Positions 1-10,368 of a stretch of 64,000 nucleotides of DNA are shown here, piece by piece. Numbering within the stretch: the stretch's first letter is position 1; the number at the start of each line of letters is the position of its first letter. A program made the translations under genes and the position numbers. The notes under the pieces were generated by a model, which saw only the letters and a list, made by a program, of their open reading frames with translations, was not told the DNA's origin and ran no database searches. This DNA comes from Pseudopyrenochaeta lycopersici (taxonomy: Eukaryota; Ascomycota; Dothideomycetes; Pleosporales; Pseudopyrenochaetaceae), in assembly GCA_003313425.1 (NCBI GenBank), contig NHZP01000003.1:1426001-1490000 (forward strand). Direction: 5' to 3'.

Positions 1-34
1 AGGAGTTCAGTTATTGTCAAAACTGGGAGCGTAC

Positions 35-282
35 CTTGTGTACTCTCCACTCGAAACGACTTTGAGACCACAATCCTGCTGGAACTTTACCACCTCCGCC
101 ACAGACTTATCCTCAAGTGGGACGAGCTCTTCAGGTTGCGCTTTTCCTGATGCAACATCATAACGCTTTTGGACGAGCTCCTGGGGTCGGAGCAATGAGC
201 CAACATGCTCAGCACGGAAAGGCGGGCTTCTTTTGAGGGCTGACATATTCAATGGAATCTTAGTTTGCAATTGAAGAGACAA
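35..282 (-). CDS. MetE-like (cobalamin-independent methionine synthase family) protein, first exon only
   Basis: This is the N-terminal exon of a protein of the UROD/MetE-like superfamily, close to the short YxjG-type relatives of methionine synthase. The motif PPFRAEHVGSLLRP near the start is the family's N-terminal signature, and the exon ends at SSGEYTR, where homologs continue into the barrel. A donor GTACGC follows at position 34, so the rest of the gene lies off the left edge behind an intron. Two start codons are possible: the one at 282, or the ATG at 246 (MSALKRSPPF), which fits the family better. The substrate is not known for these short relatives, so methyl transfer to homocysteine is not claimed. 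Confidence 0.75.
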
Positions 283-1235
283 TATGATGAACAGCGAGTG
301 AATCGAAGAAAATTATGCCCCTCATCTCATTCATGTGCCCCGCAATTACACCTGAATTGGACGCTCATCGCAGGTCCGTGGACCCTTTAGCAGCCCTGTG
401 TTTTAACCTTGTCCCGGTGGCGGACTCGGGTAAGCGAGATTTCGAGGGGTGCGACCGCCATCGGATTGGAAGACGTAAAGAGAGGGGCGAGTGGGCTATG
501 TGGGAGGCAGCTCCAGCTATGGTGGGGCCTTCGTTGGATAAGACGAGGCGTGACCCGTCGTTTAGCGTTCCGAAGGGCTTAGATCCGCAAAGATGTGCGT
601 GCATTGCAACATGACTACAAGTGACTTGACAGAAACCTCGACGTCGCAGCAAACGTCGCAGCTAACATCGCTGGATTCGTGCCTCGATTACGCCTACGGG
701 CCCGACTCGGGAGAACCTATCGGTTGTTAATCGAACGCTCCAGGCGCGCATTGTGAGCGCGTCGCACAACAATGAAGATCTGGCTATGTTGCGGCGTGTA
801 TTGGGAGTTTCACTCGCCGTTCGGGAAGCCAAAGAGACCTGATGCTACTGATCAACAACTATTTCAAGTCCCACAGTCCAAAGACACGCCAAAGTAGGAA
901 AGTCGAACGAAAACCCGCCGCCATCGGTGGCATGTTGATGAATGACATCATAACCACGGAAAACTAGACGGCAATGGCGGATTTAACGACGATAAGCAAG
1001 ACAAACAGTTGGTAAGCGACCATGGCGGCTCGAATGGCGCAAGATGCAAAATCCGAAAAGAAGTCGGATAGGGAAAAGCCTACCCCGCGCTATGTGGGAC
1101 ATTGAGAATATAAATGGCGTTACCTCGCTCGAAAGATGTTGTAACTTTTCGAATAACCAACATCACCAATTCGCCCGACTGTTCTTGCACCACCTAACAT
1201 TCAATTGTCACATATCTTCCGTCTTCACTCTTAAT
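283..1235. other. intergenic, divergent promoter region
   Basis: This 953-bp gap lies between two divergent genes. Open frames of about 95-99 codons overlap on both strands here, but they resemble no family and lack splice context. I see no RNA gene or repeat. Promoters of both flanking genes should lie here. Confidence 0.6.
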
Positions 1236-2366
1236 ATGACTCGAGTCCTGCTTACTGGAGGAAGCGGCTTCATAGCTGCGCACACCATCGATGTGCTACT
1301 AAAGCGAGGACATTCGGTTGTCGCAACAGTTCGCACGCAGGAGAAGGCGGATAAAATAAAGGAAGAGTATCGAAGCCACGCAGAAAAGGGCCAGTTGGAC
1401 TTTGCCATTGTGCCAGATATCGCTCAGCCAAACGCATTCGACGAGGCAGTCGTCTCGGACCCGCCGTTCGAAGCTGTTCTTCATACAGCCAGTCCATTCC
1501 ACTTCAATGTGACCGACGTCCAGAATGTGAGTATGATCTCTCGGATTGTCGGCTAGTACTGATTGAATAGGACCTCATTGATCCCGCTGTAATCGGCACG
1601 ACTGGCATTTTGAAATCGATCAAGAAGTACGCGCCCTCTGTCAAGCGTGTGGTCATCACATCCTCTTTCGCAGCGATCGTCAACGGTACCAAGGGCTTCT
1701 GGCCAGGACACACATACTCAGAAGATGATTGGAATCCCATCACGTTGGAAGAGGCACAGGAGAATCCGATGATGGGTTATCGAGCTAGCAAAACGTTCGC
1801 TGAAAATGCGGCATGGGACTTCATCAAGAATGAGGAGCCCAATTTTAGCCTGTCCACCATCAATCCGCCAATGGTTTATGGGCCAATTGTGAGTTTGAAA
1901 GGGTACCTGAACGATGCGGACTTTGCTGACACAGATACAGGTACACGCTCTTGATAGCCTTGAGAACCTGAACACGTCGAACCAGCGCATTCTTTGGGCT
2001 GCCCAAGGAAAGTTCAAGGACGAAATCCCACCCAGTGGCGTACATTTATGGGTGGATGTGCGCGACGTTGCCGAGGCACACGTGGCTGCATTTGAGAAGC
2101 CAGAAGCTGCCAACAAGCGTTTCTTTACAACCGCCGGGTACTTCTCCAATAAAGAACTTTGCCAAATTATCAAGAGGAACTTTCCCCAGTTCAAAGACTT
2201 GCCGAGTGATTCGACACCCGGTGGTGACTACCCCGAAGGAACGCCCACTAAGGGACTGTATGGATATAATAATAAGCGGTCTATCGATATTCTAGGCATC
2301 AAGTACAAGAGCTTCGAGGAGTCCATTGTCGACTCAATAAAGTCATTCCAAGCGAAGGGATTGTAA
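1236..2366 (+). CDS. NADPH-dependent aldehyde/ketone reductase, GRE2 / dihydroflavonol-reductase-like (extended SDR)
   Basis: Exons are 1236-1526, 1571-1888 and 1941-2366, all joined in phase 0, giving 344 residues; yeast Gre2 has about 342. The N terminus has the nucleotide-binding motif TGGSGFIAAH (residues 7-16). The catalytic Ser region is ITSSF (about 126-130), and the Tyr-Lys pair is in MGYRASK (Y167, K171). Relatives reduce methylglyoxal and other carbonyls with NADPH in the cytosol; the substrate here cannot be read from sequence. The start was chosen because the Rossmann motif follows directly. An open frame continues upstream to 1044 but adds 64 residues unlike the family. Donors are GTGAGT and acceptors ATAG and CAG. 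Confidence 0.88.
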
Positions 2367-3010
2367 AGACGGGTGCAATGGACAGTCACTGAGAGGGACG
2401 GTAGACGGTGAAAGTAGAAGAAGGATATGTATTCGATGGCCTATGTACCATATTTAGACAAGGCTGCCTCGATCGAAAGATGTGTATTGAGCGTGCGTAA
2501 TGGGTTCTGTGATGCAACATGTCAGCATGCGAGGATTCTAGACGATAAATATCACAGATTGTGAGTACGCAATCAGCCTGTTGAGCTTGATATATTTTTT
2601 GAACTTCACCGTCATTTGACTCGGAAGTAATGTTAAAGGTATCATCATGATGCAAACAAATGGGTAGAAAGAAGTACTTACAAATCACGTGTAATATGCT
2701 GAGTACGAAAGCCAAATAACTATCGTCACATCGCTCATCTCGTTGACGTTGTTACTTTCCACTACGAATAATGAAAATAAGAAAGCTCAGCGTACAGCTA
2801 ATGGAGAAAATAACACAGCACGCGGCAAAATGTCGGGCCGTTCCTTTTGGCGCTGCCCCACCAACGAAGCCCGTCGAACGCAAGCAGCAAGCAAGTCACA
2901 GCCCAAACACGTTTGCGATCTCACCACACAGACGGCCCTCCTCTCGCCACTAGCCGAATAACTATATCAGCAAGCTCTCTTCCATACGAATAACTCAAGA
3001 AGACGCAAAA
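2367..3010. other. intergenic
   Basis: This 644-bp gap lies between two genes on the same strand. It is moderately AT-rich with no supported coding, RNA or repeat feature. Confidence 0.6.
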
Positions 3011-3689
3011 ATGGGTTCGTTAGCTACTCTGCCCCGCCTCAGGACGAGTTTCTTGGGAACTGACTCTAAACGCAGCCGACTTCAACAGCGTAGCTCGTAT
3101 GTACACTTCAACCTTCGAGAACACAAGTTGAACGTGTTTCCCATCTCGAGTATCATTATAGCAGAAGTGCGACTGACCCTGCACTCCAGAGCAGTTTGTT
3201 CAGTTCTACTACAAGACCTTCGATGACAACCGCGCTCAGCTCGCCTCACTCTACGTATGCGATCACATCTAGAACATATGCAATTATCATCAGCTGATAC
3301 AGGCTCTCAGAGAGATAACTCCATGCTCACCTTTGAGGCACAAGGAACCCAGGGAGCAGCTGCCATTGTTGAGAAGCTTCAAGTTGGGACACTCCTAAAA
3401 GACACCCAGGAAGAAGCTGACTGTGATAGAATCTGCCCTTCCAGCAGATACAACACCGAACCGACACCGTCGACGCCCAGCCTTCTGCCGAGGACGGTAT
3501 CCTGGTGCTAGTGACTGGCGCACTCCTGGTGAGTACAATCATGCAGACGGTTTGCTCTCGTTAACGCCTGTATAGCTTGGAGGCGAAGACAAGCCCATGA
3601 GCTTCACCCAGACCTTCCAGCTCAAGAACGATAACGGCAACTTCTACGTTCTGAATGACGTCTTCCGACTTGTATACCCCGCCGCATAG
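3011..3689 (+). CDS. NTF2: nuclear transport factor 2 (NTF2)
   Basis: Six exons (3011-3014, 3076-3096, 3190-3254, 3311-3382, 3430-3528, 3576-3689) encode 124 residues, the usual NTF2 length. The protein reads MADFNSVAQQFVQFYYKTF at the start. It then has RDNSMLTFE, NLPFQQIQHR and DAQPSAEDGILVLVTG, and ends FYVLNDVFRLVYPAA, which are all hallmark NTF2 blocks. NTF2 carries RanGDP into the nucleus and binds FxFG nucleoporins. The first coding exon is only four bases (ATGG), and the second is 21. The donor of intron 1 is GTTCGT, a weaker site than the others. No long open frame covers the gene, so it is easily missed by ORF scanning. All phases close without a stop. Confidence 0.9.
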
Positions 3690-4344
3690 ACCACGAATAG
3701 GGCAGGACGGCCTTGACCTCTCTTTGAGCACTTCTCGAGTAATCCTATCTCATCTGACAAGTAGAGAGCTACGTGAAGTGCTCCTAGAGTTGCTTAAGCT
3801 TTCTACTCGTTGGCCGCAATTTTTTTTTTTACGATTTCAGAAGCATTTTGGCAGCGGAGAACAATGGCGGCAGGAGGCAATCGAGGCATTGTTTGGGATT
3901 GGACAGGCGTGTGCGCATCTCGTGAAGGGACACGACTCATCTCTGTCACGGAAGCATCTCAAGGCAATGAGGCGACCTACGATATGTACATGGATAGATT
4001 GGACAACAAAATACTAAATTCACCCAAAATTCAATCTCCCTTAGTAAGGACCCTCTAACGGTTATCCGATCTTAGGACCTGCTTCGGATTCGCGTTATGG
4101 GTACCTTTTCCGCGCAAGACATGGAAAAGACCTTAGCCGGGCCCTCCGCCCCGCGCCCATTTGCCGATGCTCCACGATTCGGACCTGGAGCTTAGCTTAC
4201 ACCAACGATGGCGTCGACTTGCGGCAACAATAGAAACTTTTCCCCTTCCCTCATACCTCTTCATTCCTTCTCCTTCCCTCTACCATTATCTTGATACCCC
4301 TCTATTGCCTTTCTTAGCGTTGCATCTGAACAACTCATCCTACA
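3690..4344. other. intergenic with pyrimidine-rich leader before the thiolase gene
   Basis: There is no gene here. The last 100 bases before the thiolase ATG (about 4237-4320) are a strongly C+T-rich tract on the plus strand (CTTCATTCCTTCTCCTTCCC is part of it). CT tracts of this kind are common just upstream of the transcription start of well expressed filamentous-fungal genes. Confidence 0.5.
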
Positions 4345-5645
4345 ATGGCAGGCTTCATCCAGAAAGGCATTAAGAACATCATCCAGAAGAACCCTCATGA
4401 TGTGGTCTTTCTCTCAGCACTCAGGACACCAGTGACAAGGGCGAAGAAAGGTGGCTTGCGAGACGCATATGACCATGAGCTGCTTGGAGCTGTACGACTC
4501 CCGCCTGACAAATGTGTACGAAGCATAGAACGCTGACAATAGACCAGGTCCTCAAAGCCACAATACATAAATTCCCCAATCTCGACCCCACAAAGATCGA
4601 CGATGTATGCATCGGCACAGTCCTCGCAGAACTCGGCGGCTCAAAAGCTGGTCGCATGGCCGCAAACCACGTTGGCGTTCCCACCACCACATCTTTCAGT
4701 ACCGTAAACCGCGCTTGCGCATCCGGCCTATCTGCCATTACTTCAATCGCAAATTCGATTGCTGTCGGACAGATTGATGTGGGTATCGCGGGCGGCATGG
4801 AGAGCATGACGCGGAATTATGGCAGCAGAGCTATACCAACGGAGCTGTGGCCCGAGTTGAGAGAGTCAAGCGTGAAGGAGGCGAAGGATTGCATAATGAG
4901 TATGGGTATTACGAGTGAGAATGTCGCAGAGAGGTATGGGGTGAGCAGAGCGGATCAAGATGCTTTTGCGGCACAGAGTCAGCGGAGAGCTGCAGAGGCA
5001 CAAGCAGCTGGCCGGTTTGACGAGGAGATCGTGCCAGTCACAACGCGCTGGATTGAGCCTGAATCCCCGGAAAACGTAAAAGAGATCACAGTCACAAAGG
5101 ACGATGGGATTAGAGCAAACACCACGGTCGAGAAGTTAGCGGCTATGAAGCCCGCGTTCAAAGCAAATGGTACAAGCACTGCAGGAAACAGCTCACAGGT
5201 CTCCGACGGAGCCTCCGCAGCCCTCATGATGCGCCGGTCGACTGCCACCGCCCTCGGCCTCGAATCGCACATCATCGGAAAGTGGGCAGGAACCCAAGTC
5301 GTCGGCTGCCAGCCCGATGAGATGGGCATCGGCCCGGCTCTCGCTATTCCAAAGCTCCTCGACTACGCAGGCGTAAAGACGGAGGAGGTAGATGTCTGGG
5401 AGATCAACGAGGCGTTTGCCAGCCAGGCGTTGTACTGTGTCCGGAAACTGGGCTTGGAGAACAGCATGGACAGAGTTAACCGGAATGGCGGTGCGATTGC
5501 TCTGGGCCACCCGCTCGGTGCTACGTCTGGACGCATGCTGGCTACATTGCTGAGCGAGATGGGACGGACGGGCGAGCAAGTCGGTGTTTTGAGCAAGTGC
5601 ATAGGCACGGGTATGGGTATGGCGAGTTTGATTGTCAGGGAGTAG
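4345..5645 (+). CDS. 3-ketoacyl-CoA thiolase / acetyl-CoA C-acyltransferase
   Basis: Two exons (4345-4491, 4548-5645) encode 414 residues, full length for thiolases. The nucleophilic cysteine is in NRACASGLSAI (C106), followed by GGMESM, the NEAFASQAL block, signature GGAIALGHPLGATSGRM and the C-terminal active-site CIGTGMGMASL. The enzyme cleaves 3-ketoacyl-CoA to acetyl-CoA and a shortened acyl-CoA in beta-oxidation. It looks closer to POT1/ACAA1-type thiolases than to the biosynthetic ERG10 type. The protein ends IVRE, so there is no PTS1. The N terminus (GFIQKGIKNIIQKN) is not a clear PTS2 but is basic and could be a weak targeting helix, so peroxisome or mitochondrion is undecided. The gene is convergent with the next gene, 104 bp apart. 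Confidence 0.9.
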
Positions 5646-5749
5646 GAGGGTAAAAAAAAAAAGAATGAAAAAACTTTGTCTTATTGAGCATGTCCGGGGG
5701 TATATAAAAGTACTTTGTAACGCCTTGATAGCTTTTAATTCTTCAAACG

Positions 5750-6603
5750 TCATGCTTCTTCTTTGCCCTTGTTCTTGCCTTTGTTTTTCTTCTTCTTTGA
5801 TCGCTCTGCTAGAATCTCATCGAGGAAGCTTTTTGGTTTCGTCTTCCCTCTACTCGGTATTACCTTGGATGGTTGGGCCACTTCGACTTCCTCGTCATCC
5901 CCAGACTGGCCGTCTTTAACTTCAAGTGTTGCAGTCGCCGCTTTGTCTTTTGGCTCTAGATTGCCATTACTTGCTAGTCTTGCCGCCCTCATCTCTTCAT
6001 CCTCGTCGTCGCTTTCGTCCGCCTTCGCAGCCACCGCTCGCTTTCCATTCGCTTTCCTCTTTTTCGACTTGAAGGCAGCTGCTCGTCCTTCCTCCTCATC
6101 TTCGCTATCTTCTTTCTTGATAGGTTGCTTTCCGTGCCCTTGGGGCTTGGCATTTGGCCTCGCTGCTTCTTGTTTAGCGGCAAGGTGAGCTTTTGCTTTC
6201 TTTTTGCCAATCAATTGCTCCAGGAGTTTGTCGTTGGATGTGGGTATCCGACGAGTGAAACTGCCATCCGCGATATCCTTTGGGAGGATACCTCCAACGC
6301 CCAGTCTATATAATTTGATCAGATATTAAGATTTATCAAAGTTGGTTGGTTCTACCTGTCATGCCCAAAGTCTTCTTTAAGATCCTCGTCTTCTTTAGCG
6401 TCTTGTGATGTGCTACTCGTTTGCGACAATTGTGGCTGCGGTCCCAATAGTGATGCCAGAAATTTTTGCCCTTTGGCTTCCACAAGACTCAGTCGATTGG
6501 CGATAACATCCCCGTCGCTGTTTCTCTTCGACATTGTGCGCGAATTTGTTGAACTTCCGTCCAAGTTGGGTTTCTCGTTATTAGCAGTTCCCGGCCGCGA
6601 CAT
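5750..6603 (-). CDS. conserved fungal low-complexity charged protein (DUF3245-like)
   Basis: Two exons (6356-6603, then 5750-6305) encode 267 residues. The conserved part is N-terminal: MSRPGTANNEKPNLDG, a stretch ending GQKFLASLLGP, then after the intron LGVGGILPKDIADGSFTRR and NDKLLEQLIGKKKAKA. I associate this layout with the uncharacterised fungal family DUF3245, from memory and not searched. The C-terminal half is alternating acidic (EDSEDEEE, ESDDEDEE) and lysine-rich blocks ending KKKKNKGKNKGKEEA. That suggests a nuclear or nucleolar, RNA- or chromatin-associated protein, but this is inference. The start at 6603 was preferred over an in-frame ATG at 6648 because MSRPGT opens the conserved block. 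Confidence 0.75.
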
Positions 6604-6740
6604 TTTATCAGACCCGGGAAATTCTCGGCGCGCTAGACACCTCCGCACCTTTGTGAAGCAGCAACAAGCTCCATCTTCTCAGCTCCATCGACCCCTCGCC
6701 TTTCCATATACCCAATTGTGTGTCTGCTACTTCAGACACC
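6604..6740. promoter_or_regulatory. 137-bp bidirectional promoter
   Basis: Start codons of the DUF3245-like gene (minus, 6603) and the succinyl-CoA ligase beta gene (plus, 6741) are only 137 bp apart. Both promoters and both 5' leaders must share this stretch or run into each other's transcribed region. Confidence 0.6.
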
Positions 6741-8387
6741 ATGTATAACATTGCCCGCGCCCGACCGCTGGCCAGCGCTCTCCGAGCTGCTGTTGTACGT
6801 AGCCCGCTACACCGCAACCTTAGCAAGCCTCTGACACCAGCTTGCATCGCAATTGAAGCGTAATGCTAACATGTAGCAGGATGCACCATTGAAGCGCTCC
6901 GTGGTACAGCAGAGGAGATGGCTCGCAATTCACGAATATCGGTCTGCGGCGCTACTCGAATCGGTACGGAATCTGCGCCATACACCTGCTTAGGTCAGTG
7001 AAGTAGACAACTAACGGGGAATTCAGTATGGCATCGGTGTACCCAAGGGCGGTGTTGCTACTAGCGGAGCAGAGGCGGAGAAAATTGCTAAGGAGATTGG
7101 TATGCGCCCAAGCAGATATATGGGCAGCTCTGGACTAATGCACACAGGTGGGGATGATGCTGTTATCAAGGCCCAGGTCCTGGCTGGAGGTCGAGGAAAG
7201 GGTACCTTTGACAATGGCTTCAAGGGTGGCGTCAGAGTTGTCTATTCGTATGCTACCTCATTGTCAACAGACATTGCGATCATGGTCTAACACCAGCATG
7301 CAGTCCCCGAGAAGCCTCCATTCTTGCCGAGCAGATGATCGGCCACAAGCTCATCACCAAGCAAACCGGAGCCGCAGGTCGCCTCTGCAACGCCGTCTTC
7401 ATTGTAGACCGCAAATTCGCTCGCCGAGAATTTTACCTCGCTATCCTGATGGACCGCGCCTCGCAAGGACCCGTTATTGTCGCTTCGTCGCAGGGTGGCA
7501 TGGACATCGAGACAGTCGCAAAGGAACACCCTGAGGCCATCATCACCACCCCCATCGATATCCACAAGGGCGTTACCGATGACATTGCCCGCAACATCGC
7601 AACGGAACTTGGTTTCTCGGAGCAGTGCATTGAGGATGCCAAGAACACTATCCAGAACCTGTACAAGGTTTTCATGGAGAGGGATGCTACCCAAATTGAG
7701 ATCAATCCCTTGTCTGAGACGGTTGACCACCAGGTTCTCGCCATGGATGCCAAACTGAACTTCGATGACAACGCCGATTTCCGCCAGAAGGAGGTCTTTG
7801 ATTGGAGAGACATTACTCAGGAGGATGCCGACGAGGTCAAGGCTGCCCAGGTCGGCCTCAACTTCATCAAGCTGGACGGCGACATTGGCTGCCTTGTTAA
7901 TGGTGCCGGTTTGGCCATGGCTACCATGGATATCATCAAGCTGAACGGTGGTGCACCCGCTAACTTCTTGGATGTCGGTGGCGGTGCTACACCCGAGGCT
8001 ATTAGGCAAGCTTTTGATCTGATCACCAGCGATCCCAAGGTCACTGCTATCTTTGTCAACATCTTTGGTGGTATTGTGCGATGTGATGCTATTGCCAAGG
8101 GATTGATCCAGGTCGTTCAAGAGATGAACTTGAAGACACCTGTTATTGCAAGATTACAGGGTACCAACATGGAGCAGGCACACCAGCTGGTAAGTTTTTG
8201 ATTGTGACCTTCAAAGTTTAAGCTTATAGGACAATTACTAACATACATCTAGCTCAACGACTCAGGCCTCAAGATCTTCTCCATTGATGATCTCCAAGCC
8301 GCCGCCGAAAAGTCCGTACAGTTTAGCAAGGTTGTGAAGATGGCCCGTGACATCGATGTCGGTGTCGAGTTCACTCTCGGTATTTAA
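6741..8387 (+). CDS. succinyl-CoA ligase beta subunit, mitochondrial
   Basis: Six exons (6741-6794, 6880-6963, 7027-7099, 7148-7247, 7304-8189, 8253-8387) encode 443 residues, as expected for the eukaryotic beta subunit. The N terminus ([18 protein letters not shown], then [11 protein letters not shown]) is basic and hydroxylated like a mitochondrial presequence. Mature sequence begins near [14 protein letters not shown]. The ATP-grasp glycine loop is [23 protein letters not shown] and the CoA-ligase half with [18 protein letters not shown] and [12 protein letters not shown] follow. It forms the TCA-cycle enzyme with the alpha subunit, making ATP or GTP from succinyl-CoA. The nucleotide preference was not assigned. 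Five introns crowd the first 560 bp. Confidence 0.93.
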
Positions 8388-10368
8388 GCTCCTCTCAGCA
8401 GAGCACCCTTCTAGCTGACGACTTCGTGCGTTACGAAGCTTGATCCCCCCACCGAACAACCGAGCTCTCGATGGAAGTATAGAATGGCATGAATGGCACG
8501 GCTGATTGGGTTGTCCGTCTCCTGTATCATGTATTATTGAGTTCCTACCCGTGTTCACGTCCACAAATGCTCGGTGTGCGAGCGTGCTGTATTTAGATGC
8601 ATGAGAGCGTTTCTGTCCCTGATCTCTTCCGCTATCTACTGAATGGGTGCTGCAATATGCGACGTGTCATCACGTTGTGATATTCAAATGTGTTATGGAG
8701 GCTAATAGTTAGTGGGACAGTGATTAGGAACACTTCAGAACAAGGTCAACGAGCCCACTGATATACCGGCGCCTCCTCTCCGATGAGCCACTGTAGCCTC
8801 TATCAACATTCGACGGTCCTCAATATCACTTTCATCTCGATCTGCTGGCTAGACGCTGTTCGAGACGCCGTTTTCGTTACGCACCTCACATCATGACTGC
8901 CAGTCCTATTGTTTCGTGCTTCATGGCACATACAAGTTCGACAATGATACCAAATCGCAATGAACTACATATCCTGCTTTATGAGACTCTCTATAGACAC
9001 AGATCCGTTTAGTGTTGCTGCTCTGTCCCGACACTTCTGGAGCAGAGTCCGTGGCCTTGGGCTTTGAACAGGCATGCGACGACAACGAGAAAAAGTACAG
9101 TGAGTAGCTTAGCAGATCACAAGGACATAGAGTATATTGCCGGAAGGACTAAAAATGGGTGTTCTCAGAAATCTAATACTTGATCTCTGTTGTCTGGTGG
9201 TAGAAGGAACATATTTGATGAATGGAGTGCGGCTGCCTTAGGAGTGCGTTCAATACAGAAAAGCCGCCGATTTCATCTTTCCTTCAACGCTTTTTGCGGG
9301 ACGATTCCATACTTTTTCTTTCTGTATTCACTGAATTCTGCTTGTGGACTGCAAGACTTTGTCTTTTGAGAAACTGGCCTATTTCTATTCGTGTCTAGAC
9401 GAGATCCACTAGAGCAAAGTACCGAACAACCACTACAACGGGAAGATTCACGGGTACTTTCATTTTCAACAACTTTCACCCCATTCGCGCCTCAATTATA
9501 ATTGTGTACTGGCGGTGATTATGTGTTAGAGGCAGCTCTAAATGTGCAGACACCTTCGCACCCCATAGTTACCATTGCGCTGGCGCTTTCAGCACCCAGT
9601 CTAGTGTCTCAATTTGTTGTAAGCTGAATTTACTCGCTAAAACACAGCTATTCAGCTCTTTTCACTGCTGGAGCACCTGTAAATGGCCCACTTGAATTTG
9701 AGAATCTTACTGCGGTACCTGAAGTTCGTCCCTGCGTTAGGTGTGGGCCAACACCTCCATAAGTCCTCCAGATCCAAGCAGTTACTTATTGAGTCTAGTG
9801 CAATACAACCCCACACGTCGCAAGTGTGGCCCGTGAAGTCATTTGACATGGGTGAATTATCGGATTGCCTAGCCGATAGCTGTGAGGCTTGTGATCGCGC
9901 ATAGTACTTGCCTAGTAGGTGCAGGCTGAGATGACAAGGGAACGTCCAATAAGCGACAACGGAGTCTCGACTGAAGCGAAAGCTTCCGTCCCGCCATCTT
10001 CAACAACACGCTCTCTCTATCTTAAGATACTCTGATATGCACTTCTAGCACTATAAATTAACTTGTTGTCCTATTCGTAATCTCGCACGCTCACAGTTTG
10101 CACGGCTGATACGTCTATTAAGCAGCGTGGCTTTCGTGTCTGTGTAAGGAAATTGCGCTTTAGGCTTCCGCGACCTTGTCTCGTACTTTAAGCCTGTACT
10201 TTCGTGGCTTACGTGTTCGGTTGCTGATGCCTATACAAAGGCTTCACACAGCCTTCACACAGCCCTGCAACATCATACACAGAGCGCTGCTGTCTCTTCT
10301 GCGATCCAGTCGGCAATCTCTTATGGTTACCTGCACATTGTCTGTGCGCTTGAACTGTCATTGTTACG
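8388..10368. other. gene-poor 2-kb gap at the border of the housekeeping block
   Basis: Nearly 2 kb with no supported coding frame, RNA gene or clear repeat. The first 200 bases probably hold the 3' UTR of the succinyl-CoA ligase gene, and the last few hundred the promoter of the HET-NLR gene. Base composition is not strongly AT-biased, so it does not look RIP-degraded. Confidence 0.5.

Noticed and set aside
315..652. Overlapping open frames of 95-99 codons on both strands
   Set aside because: No family resemblance, no splice context, and they lie in the shared upstream region of two genes.
5763..6188. 141-codon Ser/Phe-rich frame on the plus strand
   Set aside because: It is the antisense shadow of the Lys/Glu-rich exon of the DUF3245-like gene.
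7287..8120. 277-codon minus-strand frame
   Set aside because: Antisense to the main exon of succinyl-CoA ligase beta; long only because of codon bias.
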